Of a DNA stretch of 64,000 nt, positions 8,687-17,438 are shown one piece after another. A program made the position numbers and the translations under genes. A model generated the notes under the pieces. That model saw only the letters and a program-made list of their open reading frames with translations, had not been told where the DNA came from and searched no databases. Position 1 is the stretch's first letter. Every line of letters starts with the position of its first letter. The stretch spans positions 2,790,001 to 2,854,000 of the forward strand of contig NZ_CP088261.1 of assembly GCF_021117345.1 (NCBI RefSeq), given 5' to 3'. The DNA is from Microbacterium sp. cx-55 (GTDB lineage Bacteria; Actinomycetota; Actinomycetes; Actinomycetales; Microbacteriaceae).

Positions 8687-9802
8687 ATGCCGGCGATCGA
8701 CCAGTCCGGGATGCGGCGCCTCAACACTGCGGCGACTCTTCGAGTGCTCACTGACGCGAGCGGAACGCTCACCTCGGCCGACCTCGTCGCCCAGACGCGG
8801 TTGTCTCGCCGCACGATCGAACTGATCGTCGGCGACCTGATCGCCCAGGGCTGGGTCGACGAGGCCGACTCCCCCGCCCCGACGACCGCCGGGCGCCCGA
8901 AGAAGTACTACCGACTCGTCGCCGACCGCGCGACGGTGCTGTCGGTCGGCATCAACCCCCCGCTCGTGCGTGCCGTCGTCGCCGATCTCCGGGGCCGGGA
9001 GATCGCCCGGGCCGAGGGCCCTAGCGGCACGGTCGCCGACACGCTGGACAGCGCGCTGCGCCTGGCATCGGAGGCCCTCGCCCAGGCGAACGTCGACCCC
9101 GATCATCTGCACGCGCTCGTCGTCGGTCTCGGCGGCACCTTCTCCCCGGATGGCGTCGTGCTCACCTCGCCCGTCGACCCGGAGTGGGTCGGCGTCGATG
9201 TGCGCGAGCCGTTTGCGCGCCGCTTCGACGTGCCCGTCGTCGTGGAGAACGACACGAACCTGTCGGCTCTCGCCGCCCGTGCCGAAGGCCCGGCCCGCGG
9301 CGAGCAGACGTTCGCCCTACTCATGCCGGGCATCCGCGTGAGCGCCGGCGTGGTGATCAACGGCGAACTGCACCGCGGGTTCCAGGGGGCCGCGGGCGAA
9401 CTCGTTCGACTCCCCGACCTGAGGGACGCGAACCACCGCGGCCTCCTCGCCCAGATCAGCTCCCCCGACGAGCGCGAGCGGGTCGACGCGCGAGCGCATC
9501 TCCGGCGCGCGATCGACGGAGACCCGGCGGTTCGCGAGGACGCCCGCGCGTTCTTCGACGCCGTCGCGCGCGTCGTGGCCGTGCTCGGCTGGGTGATCGC
9601 TCCGCCGGTGATCGTGCTGGTGGGCGGCTTCGAGGGCCTCGAAGACGGCACGCTCGCACTTCTGCGAGACGCCCTGTCGACGATGGATGCGCCCGACATC
9701 GACATCCGCGTCGCCGCACTCACCCCAGACTTCCCCGTTCGAGGCGGCATCCAGCTGGCACTCGATATCGCCGGTGCGACCATCTTCGATCCTCGCCGCT
9801 GA
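8687..9802 (+). CDS. ROK-family transcriptional regulator
   Basis: ROK-family protein of 371 residues with an N-terminal winged helix (about 10-60, LTSADLVAQTRLSRRTIELI), so a regulator in the NagC/XylR group rather than a free kinase. The actin-like ATPase fold follows. VVGLGGTFSPDG, VVVENDTNLSALA and the ELHRGFQGAAGEL segment are recognisable. The zinc-binding CxCGxxGC motif expected after the conserved Gly-rich segment is absent; the sequence reads RLPDLRDANHRG there. Sugar kinase activity therefore looks unlikely. It sits directly upstream of a sugar ABC importer and a sugar oxidase, with an SBP gene starting 196 bp later, and is the probable regulator of that locus. Confidence 0.88.
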   Translation: MPAIDQSGMRRLNTAATLRVLTDASGTLTSADLVAQTRLSRRTIELIVGDLIAQGWVDEADSPAPTTAGRPKKYYRLVADRATVLSVGINPPLVRAVVADLRGREIARAEGPSGTVADTLDSALRLASEALAQANVDPDHLHALVVGLGGTFSPDGVVLTSPVDPEWVGVDVREPFARRFDVPVVVENDTNLSALAARAEGPARGEQTFALLMPGIRVSAGVVINGELHRGFQGAAGELVRLPDLRDANHRGLLAQISSPDERERVDARAHLRRAIDGDPAVREDARAFFDAVARVVAVLGWVIAPPVIVLVGGFEGLEDGTLALLRDALSTMDAPDIDIRVAALTPDFPVRGGIQLALDIAGATIFDPRR

Positions 9803-9998
9803 GCCACTTCTCCCCGCTCGACCGGCCCGCCTCACGTGCCTGCGCGGCACGCCGGGATTATTCACGGCCGTTTCGGCTGCGTAACAAGTCGGTTTCCGGC
9901 TAGGCCATCACTGCTACTTTCGCGCATTATTGCTCGGAACACCTCGAGAGCCCCGTTCGCGGTGACGACGACCCGCCCCCTTCACCTGGAGTTCCGCC

Positions 9999-11384
9999 AT
10001 GTCCCGAGCTATGCCGCGTACCCCACGCATCCTCACCTTCACCGCGCTCGGCCTCGCCGGCGCCCTCGCCCTCGCCGGCTGCGCGTCGGCCGACCAGTCG
10101 TCCTCCGGCGACGAAACCGCCAGCACCGGCAGCACCCTCCCCCAGGAGCTGGTGGATGCGGCCGTCGCCGCGGCGACCACCGCCGCGGACGGCCAGGACC
10201 TGTCGGGCACCCTCGAGATGGTCGGCGTGTCCACCGGAGCCGACGCCGACCCGTTCATCGGCGCCATCTCCGCATTCGAAGAGGCCACCGGGGTGACGGT
10301 GAACTACACCGGCGCCCCCGACCAGGCCACCGTAGTGCCGGCCGCCGTCGAGGCGGGCAACGCCCCCGACATCGTCGACGGCCAGGGCCTCGGCCTCATG
10401 CAGCAGTTCGCCGCGAGCGGCGACGCCGTCTCGCTCAGCGACGTGATCGGCGACGACGTGCTCGCCGACAACTTCAACCCCGGCCTGCTGCAGTCCGCCA
10501 CGGTCGACGGCCAGGTCTACGGCATCTGGAACGAAGCCGACACCTTCCAGATCTTCTACAACCCCGCGACATACGACGGCCCGACCGAGGGAAGCTGGCA
10601 GGACCTGTCGGCATGGTCCGAGGCCCTCGCCGCATCCGGCACAGGCGTCGCGCCGTGGTGCATGGGACTCGAGGCCGGCGCCGGATCGGGCTTCCCCGCC
10701 CAGGGGTTCATCGAGAACCTCTTCGTGAAGCAGTTCGGCAGCGACGCGCTCGCGGCGTGGGCCAGCGGCGAGCTGCCCTGGACGAGCGACGAGGTGCGCT
10801 GGGCGTTCGAGGAGTTCGGCCGCATCGCGACCTCCGAGACGATGGTCGCCGGTGGCCCGCAGGCCGCCGTGTCGACCTCGGCGTTCTCGTTCATGGACGG
10901 CATGTACACCGACCCGCAGGCCTGCCAGCTGACCCTGTGGGGCAACTACGCGGCCGGCATCGTGCAGGGCTCGAACCCGGAGGCCACCGTTCCGGACGGC
11001 CTGAACTTCTTCGACATTCCGGCCAGCGACCCCGCCTACGCCGGCGCGCTCGACGTCGCCGGGCACGTCACGTTCGCCCTGAACGACGACCCGGCCACCG
11101 CCGCGTTCATGAAGTACTGGGCGACCCCCGAGGCGCAGTCCCTCATCGCCGCGAGCGGGCGGTACACGGTCGCGAACGTGAACGTGCCGCTCGACGTCTA
11201 CCCGAACGAGAACATGCGCGGCTCGGCCGAACTACTGCTCGCCGCAGAGACCGTCACACCCGGGCCGGCGAGCGCCATCCCGACCGCGGTCAACACGGCC
11301 TACCTGCAGGGCATCCTGTCGTACATCCAGGACCCCGCGTCCCTCGACTCGATCCTCGCCGGTATCGAGGCAGCGAAGAGCTGA
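9999..11384 (+). CDS. Sugar ABC transporter substrate-binding lipoprotein
   Basis: Extracellular solute-binding protein of 461 residues, family 1 (MalE-like). The signal peptide ends in the lipobox LALAGC, with the lipid-modified Cys at about residue 28, so the protein is membrane-tethered outside the cell. TGVTVNYTGAPDQATVVPAA, ADTFQIFYNPATYDG and AGHVTFALNDDPATAAFMKY are typical of the fold. TGGAG-type ribosome site TGGAG lies seven bases before the ATG at 9999; an ATG at 10011 is an alternative. It is first of a contiguous importer with two permeases. No ATPase gene is present, so a shared MsmK-type ATPase encoded elsewhere is likely. Residues 31-55 form a Ser/Thr-rich linker. Confidence 0.92.
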   Translation: MSRAMPRTPRILTFTALGLAGALALAGCASADQSSSGDETASTGSTLPQELVDAAVAAATTAADGQDLSGTLEMVGVSTGADADPFIGAISAFEEATGVTVNYTGAPDQATVVPAAVEAGNAPDIVDGQGLGLMQQFAASGDAVSLSDVIGDDVLADNFNPGLLQSATVDGQVYGIWNEADTFQIFYNPATYDGPTEGSWQDLSAWSEALAASGTGVAPWCMGLEAGAGSGFPAQGFIENLFVKQFGSDALAAWASGELPWTSDEVRWAFEEFGRIATSETMVAGGPQAAVSTSAFSFMDGMYTDPQACQLTLWGNYAAGIVQGSNPEATVPDGLNFFDIPASDPAYAGALDVAGHVTFALNDDPATAAFMKYWATPEAQSLIAASGRYTVANVNVPLDVYPNENMRGSAELLLAAETVTPGPASAIPTAVNTAYLQGILSYIQDPASLDSILAGIEAAKS

Positions 11385-11388
11385 CCGC

Positions 11389-12366
11389 ATGACCGTCCTG
11401 TCCATCCTCATCGGGACGGTGCTCGTCCCGGCCGCCGTGATCCTCCTCACGGCGGTCGGTGAGCGCCTGCTCGCACGTGCCCGCCCCGTGGTGGCACGCC
11501 GCATCCGCCCCTGGTTCTGGCTCGCGCCGGTCATCATCGGCGTCGGCGTCGTGCTCGTCTATCCCGCGATCGCGACGCTCGTGCTCAGCTTCCGATCGGC
11601 CGACTCTTCGGCCTGGACCGGGCTCGACAACTACCTCTGGGCGCTCGGCAGCGACGTGCTCCCCCTGTTCGTGAACAACGCGATCTGGATCATCGCCCTG
11701 CCGCTCGGCATCGTGATCGTCGCCACGATCATGGCCGTCATGATCGATCGGGTGCGGTACGAACTCGTCGCTCGCACACTGCTCGTGCTGCCCACCGCGA
11801 TCTCGCTCACCGCGGCCGGCATCAGCTGGCGCCTGCTGTACACCTGGGCGCCCGAGGGTCGCACGCAACTCGGCGCGTTCAACGCCGCGCTGCAGGCCAT
11901 CGGCTTCTCGCCCGTGCCGTGGACCTCGAGGCCCCCGACGGATGCGCCCTGGCTGAACACGCTCGCCCTCGTGGTCGTCGGCGTGTGGGCGGGGCTCGGC
12001 GTTGCCGTGCTCATCCTTTCGGCCGCGGTGAAGGCCGTACCGGCGGAGTACCTCGAGGCCGCCCGCCTCGACGGCGCGGGAGAGTTCCGCGTGTTCTTCC
12101 TGATCGTGCTCCCGGTGATCTGGCCGAGCATGCTCACCGTCATCACGACGCAGGTGATCGCGGCCATCAAGGTCTTCGACATCGTCTACGTCATGACCAA
12201 CGGCAACGCGGGAACCGACGTCGTGGCCAACGAGATGTTCGGACAGCTCTTCCACTTCCCGAACGACATCGGCCACGCCAGCTCGCTCGCCGTGCTGCTG
12301 CTCGTGCTGGCGCTGCCGGTCGTGTGGTTCAACGTGCGCGCCGCCCGACGGGAGATGAACGCATGA
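11389..12366 (+). CDS. Sugar ABC transporter permease (MalF-like)
   Basis: First membrane subunit of the importer, 325 residues. About seven membrane segments are visible, beginning with one at residues 5-22 and continuing WFWLAPVIIGVGVVLVYPAI. The EAA loop that docks to the ATPase reads EYLEAARLDGAGEFRVFFLI at about 216-235. It starts four bases after the SBP stop and overlaps the second permease by four bases (ATGA), so the three are one transcript. The extra N-terminal helix before WFWLAP fits the MalF rather than the MalG side. Substrate is presumably the sugar acted on by the downstream oxidase; this is context inference. Confidence 0.92.
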   Translation: MTVLSILIGTVLVPAAVILLTAVGERLLARARPVVARRIRPWFWLAPVIIGVGVVLVYPAIATLVLSFRSADSSAWTGLDNYLWALGSDVLPLFVNNAIWIIALPLGIVIVATIMAVMIDRVRYELVARTLLVLPTAISLTAAGISWRLLYTWAPEGRTQLGAFNAALQAIGFSPVPWTSRPPTDAPWLNTLALVVVGVWAGLGVAVLILSAAVKAVPAEYLEAARLDGAGEFRVFFLIVLPVIWPSMLTVITTQVIAAIKVFDIVYVMTNGNAGTDVVANEMFGQLFHFPNDIGHASSLAVLLLVLALPVVWFNVRAARREMNA

Positions 12367-13271
12367 CCGCCGCCTTCGGTGCCCCCGCCCCGCTCGCTGC
12401 CCATTCCGCATCCGGCGGCCGACGTCGTCGCGGCGCACGGGTGCGGGTCGCCCGCATCCTGCTGCACGTGGTGATTCTCACCATCACGGTCACCTGGTTC
12501 ACGCCGGTGCTGCAGATGATCGCGATGTCGCTGCGCACGACCCCCGATTCGGCATCGAGCGGATGGTGGACGATCTTCGCGCAGCCGCTGATCACGCTCG
12601 ACAACTTCGCCGTCGCCGCGAAGGCGCTGCGCCTGGACACGACCCTGCTCGCGACCCTCACCTTCGCCCTTCCGGCCGCGGTGATCACGCTGCTGCTGTC
12701 GGCCTACGGCGGCTACGCCCTGTCGCGCTGGCGATTCCGCGGCAACCTGTTCGTCTACGGCACGCTCGTCGCTCTGCTGGCCATCCCGCCGCAGCTCGCG
12801 TTCAGCCCGCTGATCCAGCTGTTCTCCGCGGTGGGACTCAACGGCACGCCCGCCGCCGTCTGGATCTTCCAGGTCGCCTACACGCTGCCGTTCGGGGTCT
12901 TCCTCGTGCGCGGCTACATGTACACGATCCCCATCGAGCTGTTCGAGGCGGCCGCCGTCGACGGCGCCAGCGAGCTGCGCATCTTCCTGCGCATCGTGCT
13001 GCCGCTGTCGGCGCCCATCCTCGTCTCCCTCGCGATCTTGCAGTTCATGTGGTCGTGGAACGATCTGCTCACCCCGCTGATCTTCGTCGGGGTGAGCAGC
13101 GACAGCACCCCGATCACCGTTCAGCTCTCGGGACTCGCCGCGCAGATCTCGTCCAACGGCACGAACACGACAGCCGCCGGTGCACTGATCTCCGTGCTGC
13201 CCCCGCTCGTGATCCTGCTCGCCCTGCAGCGCTACTTCGTCGCCGGCATCACCGGCGGAGCCATCAAGTGA
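12363..13271 (+). CDS. Sugar ABC transporter permease (MalG-like)
   Basis: Second membrane subunit, 302 residues, with six predicted membrane segments after a basic N-terminal tail (RRRRGARVRVARILLHVVIL). The EAA loop is ELFEAAAVDGASELRIFLRI. The signature QFMWSWNDLLTPLIFV is typical of the MalG subgroup. The ATG at 12363 overlaps the stop of the first permease. The gene ends 49 bp before the GMC oxidoreductase, with a weakly spaced AAGGAG between, so oxidation of the transported sugar is probably co-expressed with uptake. Confidence 0.92.
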   Translation: MTAAFGAPAPLAAHSASGGRRRRGARVRVARILLHVVILTITVTWFTPVLQMIAMSLRTTPDSASSGWWTIFAQPLITLDNFAVAAKALRLDTTLLATLTFALPAAVITLLLSAYGGYALSRWRFRGNLFVYGTLVALLAIPPQLAFSPLIQLFSAVGLNGTPAAVWIFQVAYTLPFGVFLVRGYMYTIPIELFEAAAVDGASELRIFLRIVLPLSAPILVSLAILQFMWSWNDLLTPLIFVGVSSDSTPITVQLSGLAAQISSNGTNTTAAGALISVLPPLVILLALQRYFVAGITGGAIK

Positions 13272-13320
13272 CCCGCACGACCATCGCGCTGTCGGCAGCG
13301 CGCGAAGGAGTTCGCCCCCT

Positions 13321-14835
13321 ATGACCCTCGACATCGAAACCGACGTTCTCATCGTCGGCGGCGGCATCATGGGATCGGCCGTCGCCGCCCTGCTGCGCGA
13401 AGCCGACCCCGACCTGGACATCGTCATGGTGGACGCCGGCGAGCCGATCGGCGACACCGTCGGGCGGCACCTGCACGAGAGCGACGACCCCGAGATCTGG
13501 GAGCGCTACAACCATCGTGTCGCGAGCGGAATCCAAGGCCTGTACGCCGGCGACGAGACGTTCCGGCCGGTCGCGCGCAGTCGCGACGAGCTCGAACTGG
13601 GGATGCACCGGCTGGCGACCCTCGGGGAGGACGCCGAGGAGTTCTCGGGCGCGGCGCTCGCGTGGAACGCCGGCGGGATGGGCGTGCACTGGACAGCGGC
13701 GACACCGAGCCCGGGCGCGCAGGAACGATGGGGCGAAGAGGACCGCTGGGCCCGGGACCTCGAGACCGCCGCGCGCCTCCTCCGCATCACGGAGGCACCG
13801 CTCGGTCCGACGGTCGCCGGCGAGCCCATCGTCACCGCCCTGCGCGAACGCTTCACCGACGTGCCCGCCGATCGCACCCCGCGGGCCATGCCGATGGCCG
13901 TCACGGTCGACGGCGACCGCCGCATCCGCACGGGTCCGGCGACGATCTTCCCGCCGATCGCGGTCGGCGGCGACCCCGCCTTCCGGCTGTTCACGGGCAC
14001 GATCGCCACGGCGATCGACCACGACACCGACGCCGTGATCGGGGCGCGGGTGCACCGGTACGCGGATGGCGCGCGCGGCAGCATCCGCGCGCTCATCACG
14101 ATCGTCTGCGCCGACGCGCTCCGCACTCCGCAACTGCTCTTCGCGTCCGGCATCCGCCCCGCGGCCCTCGGCCGGTATCTCAACGAGCACGCGTTCATCA
14201 GCAATCGTGTGCTGCTCGATCTCGACCGCTTCGGGCTCACGCTCGCCGACCTGCCCCCCATCCCCGAGGGCGAGACCGTGTCGGATTCGCTGTGGCTGCC
14301 CGCCAGCGCCGAGCAGCCGCTGCAGGCGCAGATCATGGCGCGTCCGTACATCGACGACGAGGGCTCGCCGCTCGCCTTCGGCGTGGGGGTGTCGATCTAC
14401 GTCCCGCTCGACAGCCGACCCGAGAACCGGATCGAGTTCGGCGACGAGTCCGATCTCGCCGGTATGCCCCGGATGCGGATGCACTTCTCTTACTCGGATG
14501 CCGACCGCACCGCGATCGCGAAGGCGACCGATGTGATGGCGGAGATCGCCGCGGACCTCGGCGAGTGGGATCGCGCGAGCGACTCCGTGCTGCTGGCGCC
14601 GGGCAGCTCGCTGCATATGACCGGCACCGTGCGGTCGGGGAACATCGACGACGGCACGTCGGTGTGCGATCCGGGCGGACGAGTGTGGGGTTTTCGCAAC
14701 CTGTTCGTCGCCGGCAACGGAGTGATCCCGACGCCGATGGCCGGCAATGTCACCCTCACGGGTGTGGTGACCGCGATCCGCGCCGCGGAGAGCGTGACGA
14801 GTCTTCTTGCCCGACGAACGGAGGTGTCGGCATGA
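13321..14835 (+). CDS. GMC oxidoreductase, pyranose-oxidase-like
   Basis: FAD-dependent GMC oxidoreductase of 504 residues. The dinucleotide motif GGGIMG is at 13-18. The segment GGMGVHWTAATP (about 118-129) resembles the GGM-THWTCATP motif of pyranose 2-oxidases and glycoside 3-oxidases, where FAD is attached through the following region. The catalytic pair expected in GMC C-terminal domains is visible as His432 (SSLHMTGT) and Asn476 (MAGNVTLT). No signal peptide is present, so the enzyme acts in the cytosol on an imported sugar or glycoside. Its end overlaps the next TIM-barrel gene (ATGA). In related actinobacteria such pairs oxidise a sugar to a keto-sugar which a TIM-barrel isomerase or lyase then processes. 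Here that pathway is an inference from motifs and context. Confidence 0.87.
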   Translation: MTLDIETDVLIVGGGIMGSAVAALLREADPDLDIVMVDAGEPIGDTVGRHLHESDDPEIWERYNHRVASGIQGLYAGDETFRPVARSRDELELGMHRLATLGEDAEEFSGAALAWNAGGMGVHWTAATPSPGAQERWGEEDRWARDLETAARLLRITEAPLGPTVAGEPIVTALRERFTDVPADRTPRAMPMAVTVDGDRRIRTGPATIFPPIAVGGDPAFRLFTGTIATAIDHDTDAVIGARVHRYADGARGSIRALITIVCADALRTPQLLFASGIRPAALGRYLNEHAFISNRVLLDLDRFGLTLADLPPIPEGETVSDSLWLPASAEQPLQAQIMARPYIDDEGSPLAFGVGVSIYVPLDSRPENRIEFGDESDLAGMPRMRMHFSYSDADRTAIAKATDVMAEIAADLGEWDRASDSVLLAPGSSLHMTGTVRSGNIDDGTSVCDPGGRVWGFRNLFVAGNGVIPTPMAGNVTLTGVVTAIRAAESVTSLLARRTEVSA

Positions 14836-15779
14836 CCTTGCCGCCACGCGAACGCATCGCCATCAACCCTCTCCAGTGGGCGACGCCCCGTCTGGATCCG
14901 GCCGACCCGCTCAGCGAGCGTGCCTGGCTCTTCCCCGACCCGGGATTCGTGCCGACCTACGCCGCGGCGCTGCACGAGGTGAAGGGCGCCGGTTTCGACG
15001 CCGTGTCACTCGAGGTGCTGCCCACTCAGACGACCGCGGAGTACGCGCGCATCGTGGCGGATGCGGGCCTCGCGCTCGCCCCCGGATACGCCGCGATCGA
15101 CCTCCCTGACGAACTGCCCGCTCCGGGGAGCAGCGCGCGGTCCGCGCTGTTCGACGACATGCGTCGGAAGGCCGAGGAGTCGGTGCACTTCGGTCTCGAC
15201 ACGATCTTCCTCGCCCCGGCGATGACCTTCCGGGAGGGCTCGGTGCGCACACAGGAGGCGGCCGCAATCGGAGCAGGGTTCGATGCCGACCGCCTCGACC
15301 GCATGACCGAGGTCATCGGGGAAGCGGCCGACGTCTTCGCCGCCGCGGGCGTGCGCGCCGGGCTGCACAACCACATCGGCACGTGGGTCGAGACCGTGGC
15401 GGAGATCGATCACGTGCTCGCCGCGATCGATCCGAGCAGGCTCGGTGCGTCGTTCGACATCGGCCATCTCGCGTGGCTCGGCGTCGATCCGGCGGACGTC
15501 CTGCGCCGCCACTCGGACCGGCTGATCGACCTGCACATCAAGGATCTCGATCTGGGGATCGCCGCGGCGAGCCGTGACGGGGCGCACCCCTACAGCTGGG
15601 GCCCGCGCCGCGGCCTGTTCCGCGAGCCCGGCCTCGGCGATATGGATCTCGACGCGATCCTCGCCGCGCTCCCGGAAGGGTTCGGCGGATGGATCGTCGT
15701 CGAGGTCGACAGCACCGACCTCGACCCCAGCGAGAGCGTGCGCCGGTGCGCACGCTGGGCCGACGCCACGTTCGCCTGA
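14832..15779 (+). CDS. Sugar phosphate isomerase/epimerase-type TIM barrel
   Basis: Xylose-isomerase-like TIM barrel of 315 residues (IolE/inosose-dehydratase and keto-sugar isomerase superfamily). Expected metal ligands are the Glu of VSLEVLPTQT, His of AGLHNHIGTWVE, Asp and His of ASFDIGHLAWLGVDP, His of DLHIKDLD and the C-terminal Glu of VVEVDST. GGAGGTG precedes the ATG, which overlaps the oxidase stop. The tight coupling to a pyranose-oxidase-like enzyme makes a keto-sugar the likely substrate, for isomerisation, epimerisation or beta-elimination of a glycoside. In known C-glycoside cleavage systems such a protein pairs with a small beta subunit; none follows here within the next 90 bp. 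Confidence 0.87.
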   Translation: MTLPPRERIAINPLQWATPRLDPADPLSERAWLFPDPGFVPTYAAALHEVKGAGFDAVSLEVLPTQTTAEYARIVADAGLALAPGYAAIDLPDELPAPGSSARSALFDDMRRKAEESVHFGLDTIFLAPAMTFREGSVRTQEAAAIGAGFDADRLDRMTEVIGEAADVFAAAGVRAGLHNHIGTWVETVAEIDHVLAAIDPSRLGASFDIGHLAWLGVDPADVLRRHSDRLIDLHIKDLDLGIAAASRDGAHPYSWGPRRGLFREPGLGDMDLDAILAALPEGFGGWIVVEVDSTDLDPSESVRRCARWADATFA

Positions 15780-15870
15780 CCCGACGGGGGCGGGCGGTTG
15801 GCCCGCTCCGGGTGGCGCATCCGCCGCAACTCCGAGAGGGAGCGGCGTGCATCTCTCCTCGGCGGCAGGC

Positions 15871-16368
15871 TCAGCCGTCGGTCTCGGCCGATCCACCCGT
15901 GCGCCGCGACCGGGGCAGCTCACGCGACGCACCCCACAGTGCCGCGAATCCCGCGTACGCGCCGAAGATGACGACGAACCCCAGAATCCCGATGAAGACG
16001 CCGGGCCCGTTCTGGTAGAACCAGCTGAGGTAGATCAGGAACACGATGCTTCCCACCGCACCCCCCATGCCTGCGCCGACGCTCCTTGCCGCGTTATTGA
16101 CCGCGGGCCTGGGCGCGTCCGCCGACATTCGAGCGCCGACGTACGCACCGAGAGCCGCCGCCAGTCCGGACAGGATCCCGGTGATGACCGTGGGTATCAG
16201 GATCAGGAGAATCGTCCAGGACACCCCGGCACGGGCATCCGGCAGGTTTCCGACGTAGATCGCCGCCTGAATTAGCAGCATTCCCCCGGTCATGCTCAGG
16301 ACGCCGAACAGGGTGAGCGCGAGCGTAAGGCGGCGCATGTCGGTCGGGTACTTCTCGAAGGGGTCCAT
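15871..16368 (-). CDS. Hypothetical four-helix membrane protein
   Basis: Unrecognised integral membrane protein, 165 residues. Four hydrophobic segments are clear: LTLFGVLSMTGGMLLIQAAI (about 17-37), WTILLILIPTVITGILSGLA (about 50-70), GAGMGGAVGSIVFLIYLSWF (about 97-117) and GVFIGILGFVVIFGAYAGFA (about 123-143). The C-terminal tail is Arg/Ser-rich and polar. GGAAGA lies four to five bases before the ATG at 16368. It stands alone, convergent with the TIM-barrel gene and about 115 bp downstream of a HAD phosphatase on the same strand. No function can be proposed. Confidence 0.75.
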   Translation of the reverse strand: MDPFEKYPTDMRRLTLALTLFGVLSMTGGMLLIQAAIYVGNLPDARAGVSWTILLILIPTVITGILSGLAAALGAYVGARMSADAPRPAVNNAARSVGAGMGGAVGSIVFLIYLSWFYQNGPGVFIGILGFVVIFGAYAGFAALWGASRELPRSRRTGGSAETDG

Positions 16369-16483
16369 GAGTTCTTCCGCGGTGTCGTCCTTGGTAGAGA
16401 ATCTCAGGTTGTCAGCGATGACGTATTCGTATCCCGCACGGTCGCGCCATCACCGACTGGATGGGTACTCTTCCGCGGCCGGT

Positions 16484-17371
16484 TCAGGCTGCGGAGGCCG
16501 CCGCGTCCGACCCGCCGCCTGTCGGCGCGATCAGCGCCAAGCGGAGGAAGGCATTCCGCAGACCGTCGTCTTGGACGGCGTCGGTGACGAAATCGGCCAC
16601 CGCCTTCGCCGCATCGGTGCCGTTGCCCATTGCTACGCCCACACCGCAGGCGCGCAGCATCTCGATGTCGTTTCCGCTGTCGCCCACCGCGACGGTGTCG
16701 GCCATCGTCCGCCCCAACCGCGCGGCGAGCACCTCGATCGCGGCGGCCTTGTGCACGCCGCGCGGCGAGATCTCGCCGCTGGCGGTGCCGAGTCCGGGCA
16801 GGGTGCCCCCGACGACGACGTACTCCTCGCCTAGACGCGCCGTCACGAGGTCGTACGCCGAGGGGTCGTCGCCGTCGAACACGATCTTCGCGGCGTGGTC
16901 GTAGCGGATCTCGCCCGGATCGAGCACGTGAAGTCGCACGCCGGAGTTCTCCATGTCGGCGCGCGTGTAGCCGAAGCTCGCCAGCACTCGCTCCATCCGC
17001 GCTCGGTGACCGGCGGTCGGGTACACCCCGCGCCTGCCCTGGAGGCTGTAATCGAGCCCCAGCTCGTCGAGGATGCCCGCGAGGCGCCGCGTCTGCGCCT
17101 CCGTGAGCTCGTTCTCGACGATCCAGTCGCCCTCGAACAGCACGTACGCTCCCGCGCCGGCGACGAGTCCGTCGAATCCGAGCGCGTCCACGCGCGGATC
17201 GATCTCGAGGGGGCTCCGGCCGGTCGCGATGAAGACCAGGTGCCCGCGTGACCGCGCCTCCGCGATAGCGGCTGCGGCGGATGCCGGGATGTCGCCGCGC
17301 TCGTTCGTGAGCGTGCCGTCGATGTCGAGGAAGACGAGACGGGGGGCGGCGGGCGGGCTGCTCAGGTGCAC
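16484..17371 (-). CDS. Cof-type HAD-IIB phosphatase
   Basis: Haloacid-dehalogenase-superfamily hydrolase of 295 residues. Motif I FLDIDGTLT gives the nucleophile Asp and acid/base Asp at about 16 and 18. Motif II is the Thr of FIATGRS. The motif III lysine is in RGVHKAAAI. Motif IV is VAVGDSGNDIEML. A type IIB cap lies between. This group dephosphorylates sugar phosphates, nucleotide or cofactor intermediates, and specificity cannot be read. The GTG at 17371 has no strong Shine-Dalgarno site. It resembles the HAD protein at 34459 only in general fold, since the caps differ. Confidence 0.87.
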   Translation of the reverse strand: MHLSSPPAAPRLVFLDIDGTLTNERGDIPASAAAAIAEARSRGHLVFIATGRSPLEIDPRVDALGFDGLVAGAGAYVLFEGDWIVENELTEAQTRRLAGILDELGLDYSLQGRRGVYPTAGHRARMERVLASFGYTRADMENSGVRLHVLDPGEIRYDHAAKIVFDGDDPSAYDLVTARLGEEYVVVGGTLPGLGTASGEISPRGVHKAAAIEVLAARLGRTMADTVAVGDSGNDIEMLRACGVGVAMGNGTDAAKAVADFVTDAVQDDGLRNAFLRLALIAPTGGGSDAAASAA

Positions 17372-17438
17372 GACGACACCGTATCACCAAAACCGAGCGT
17401 TGTTTGGTTTATAGATCGCGGGAGGCGGCCGGGCACAC

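Noticed and set aside
15780..15870. Small beta subunit of a C-glycoside lyase after the TIM-barrel gene
   Set aside because: The 90-bp gap has no room for it and the next gene is an opposite-strand membrane protein.
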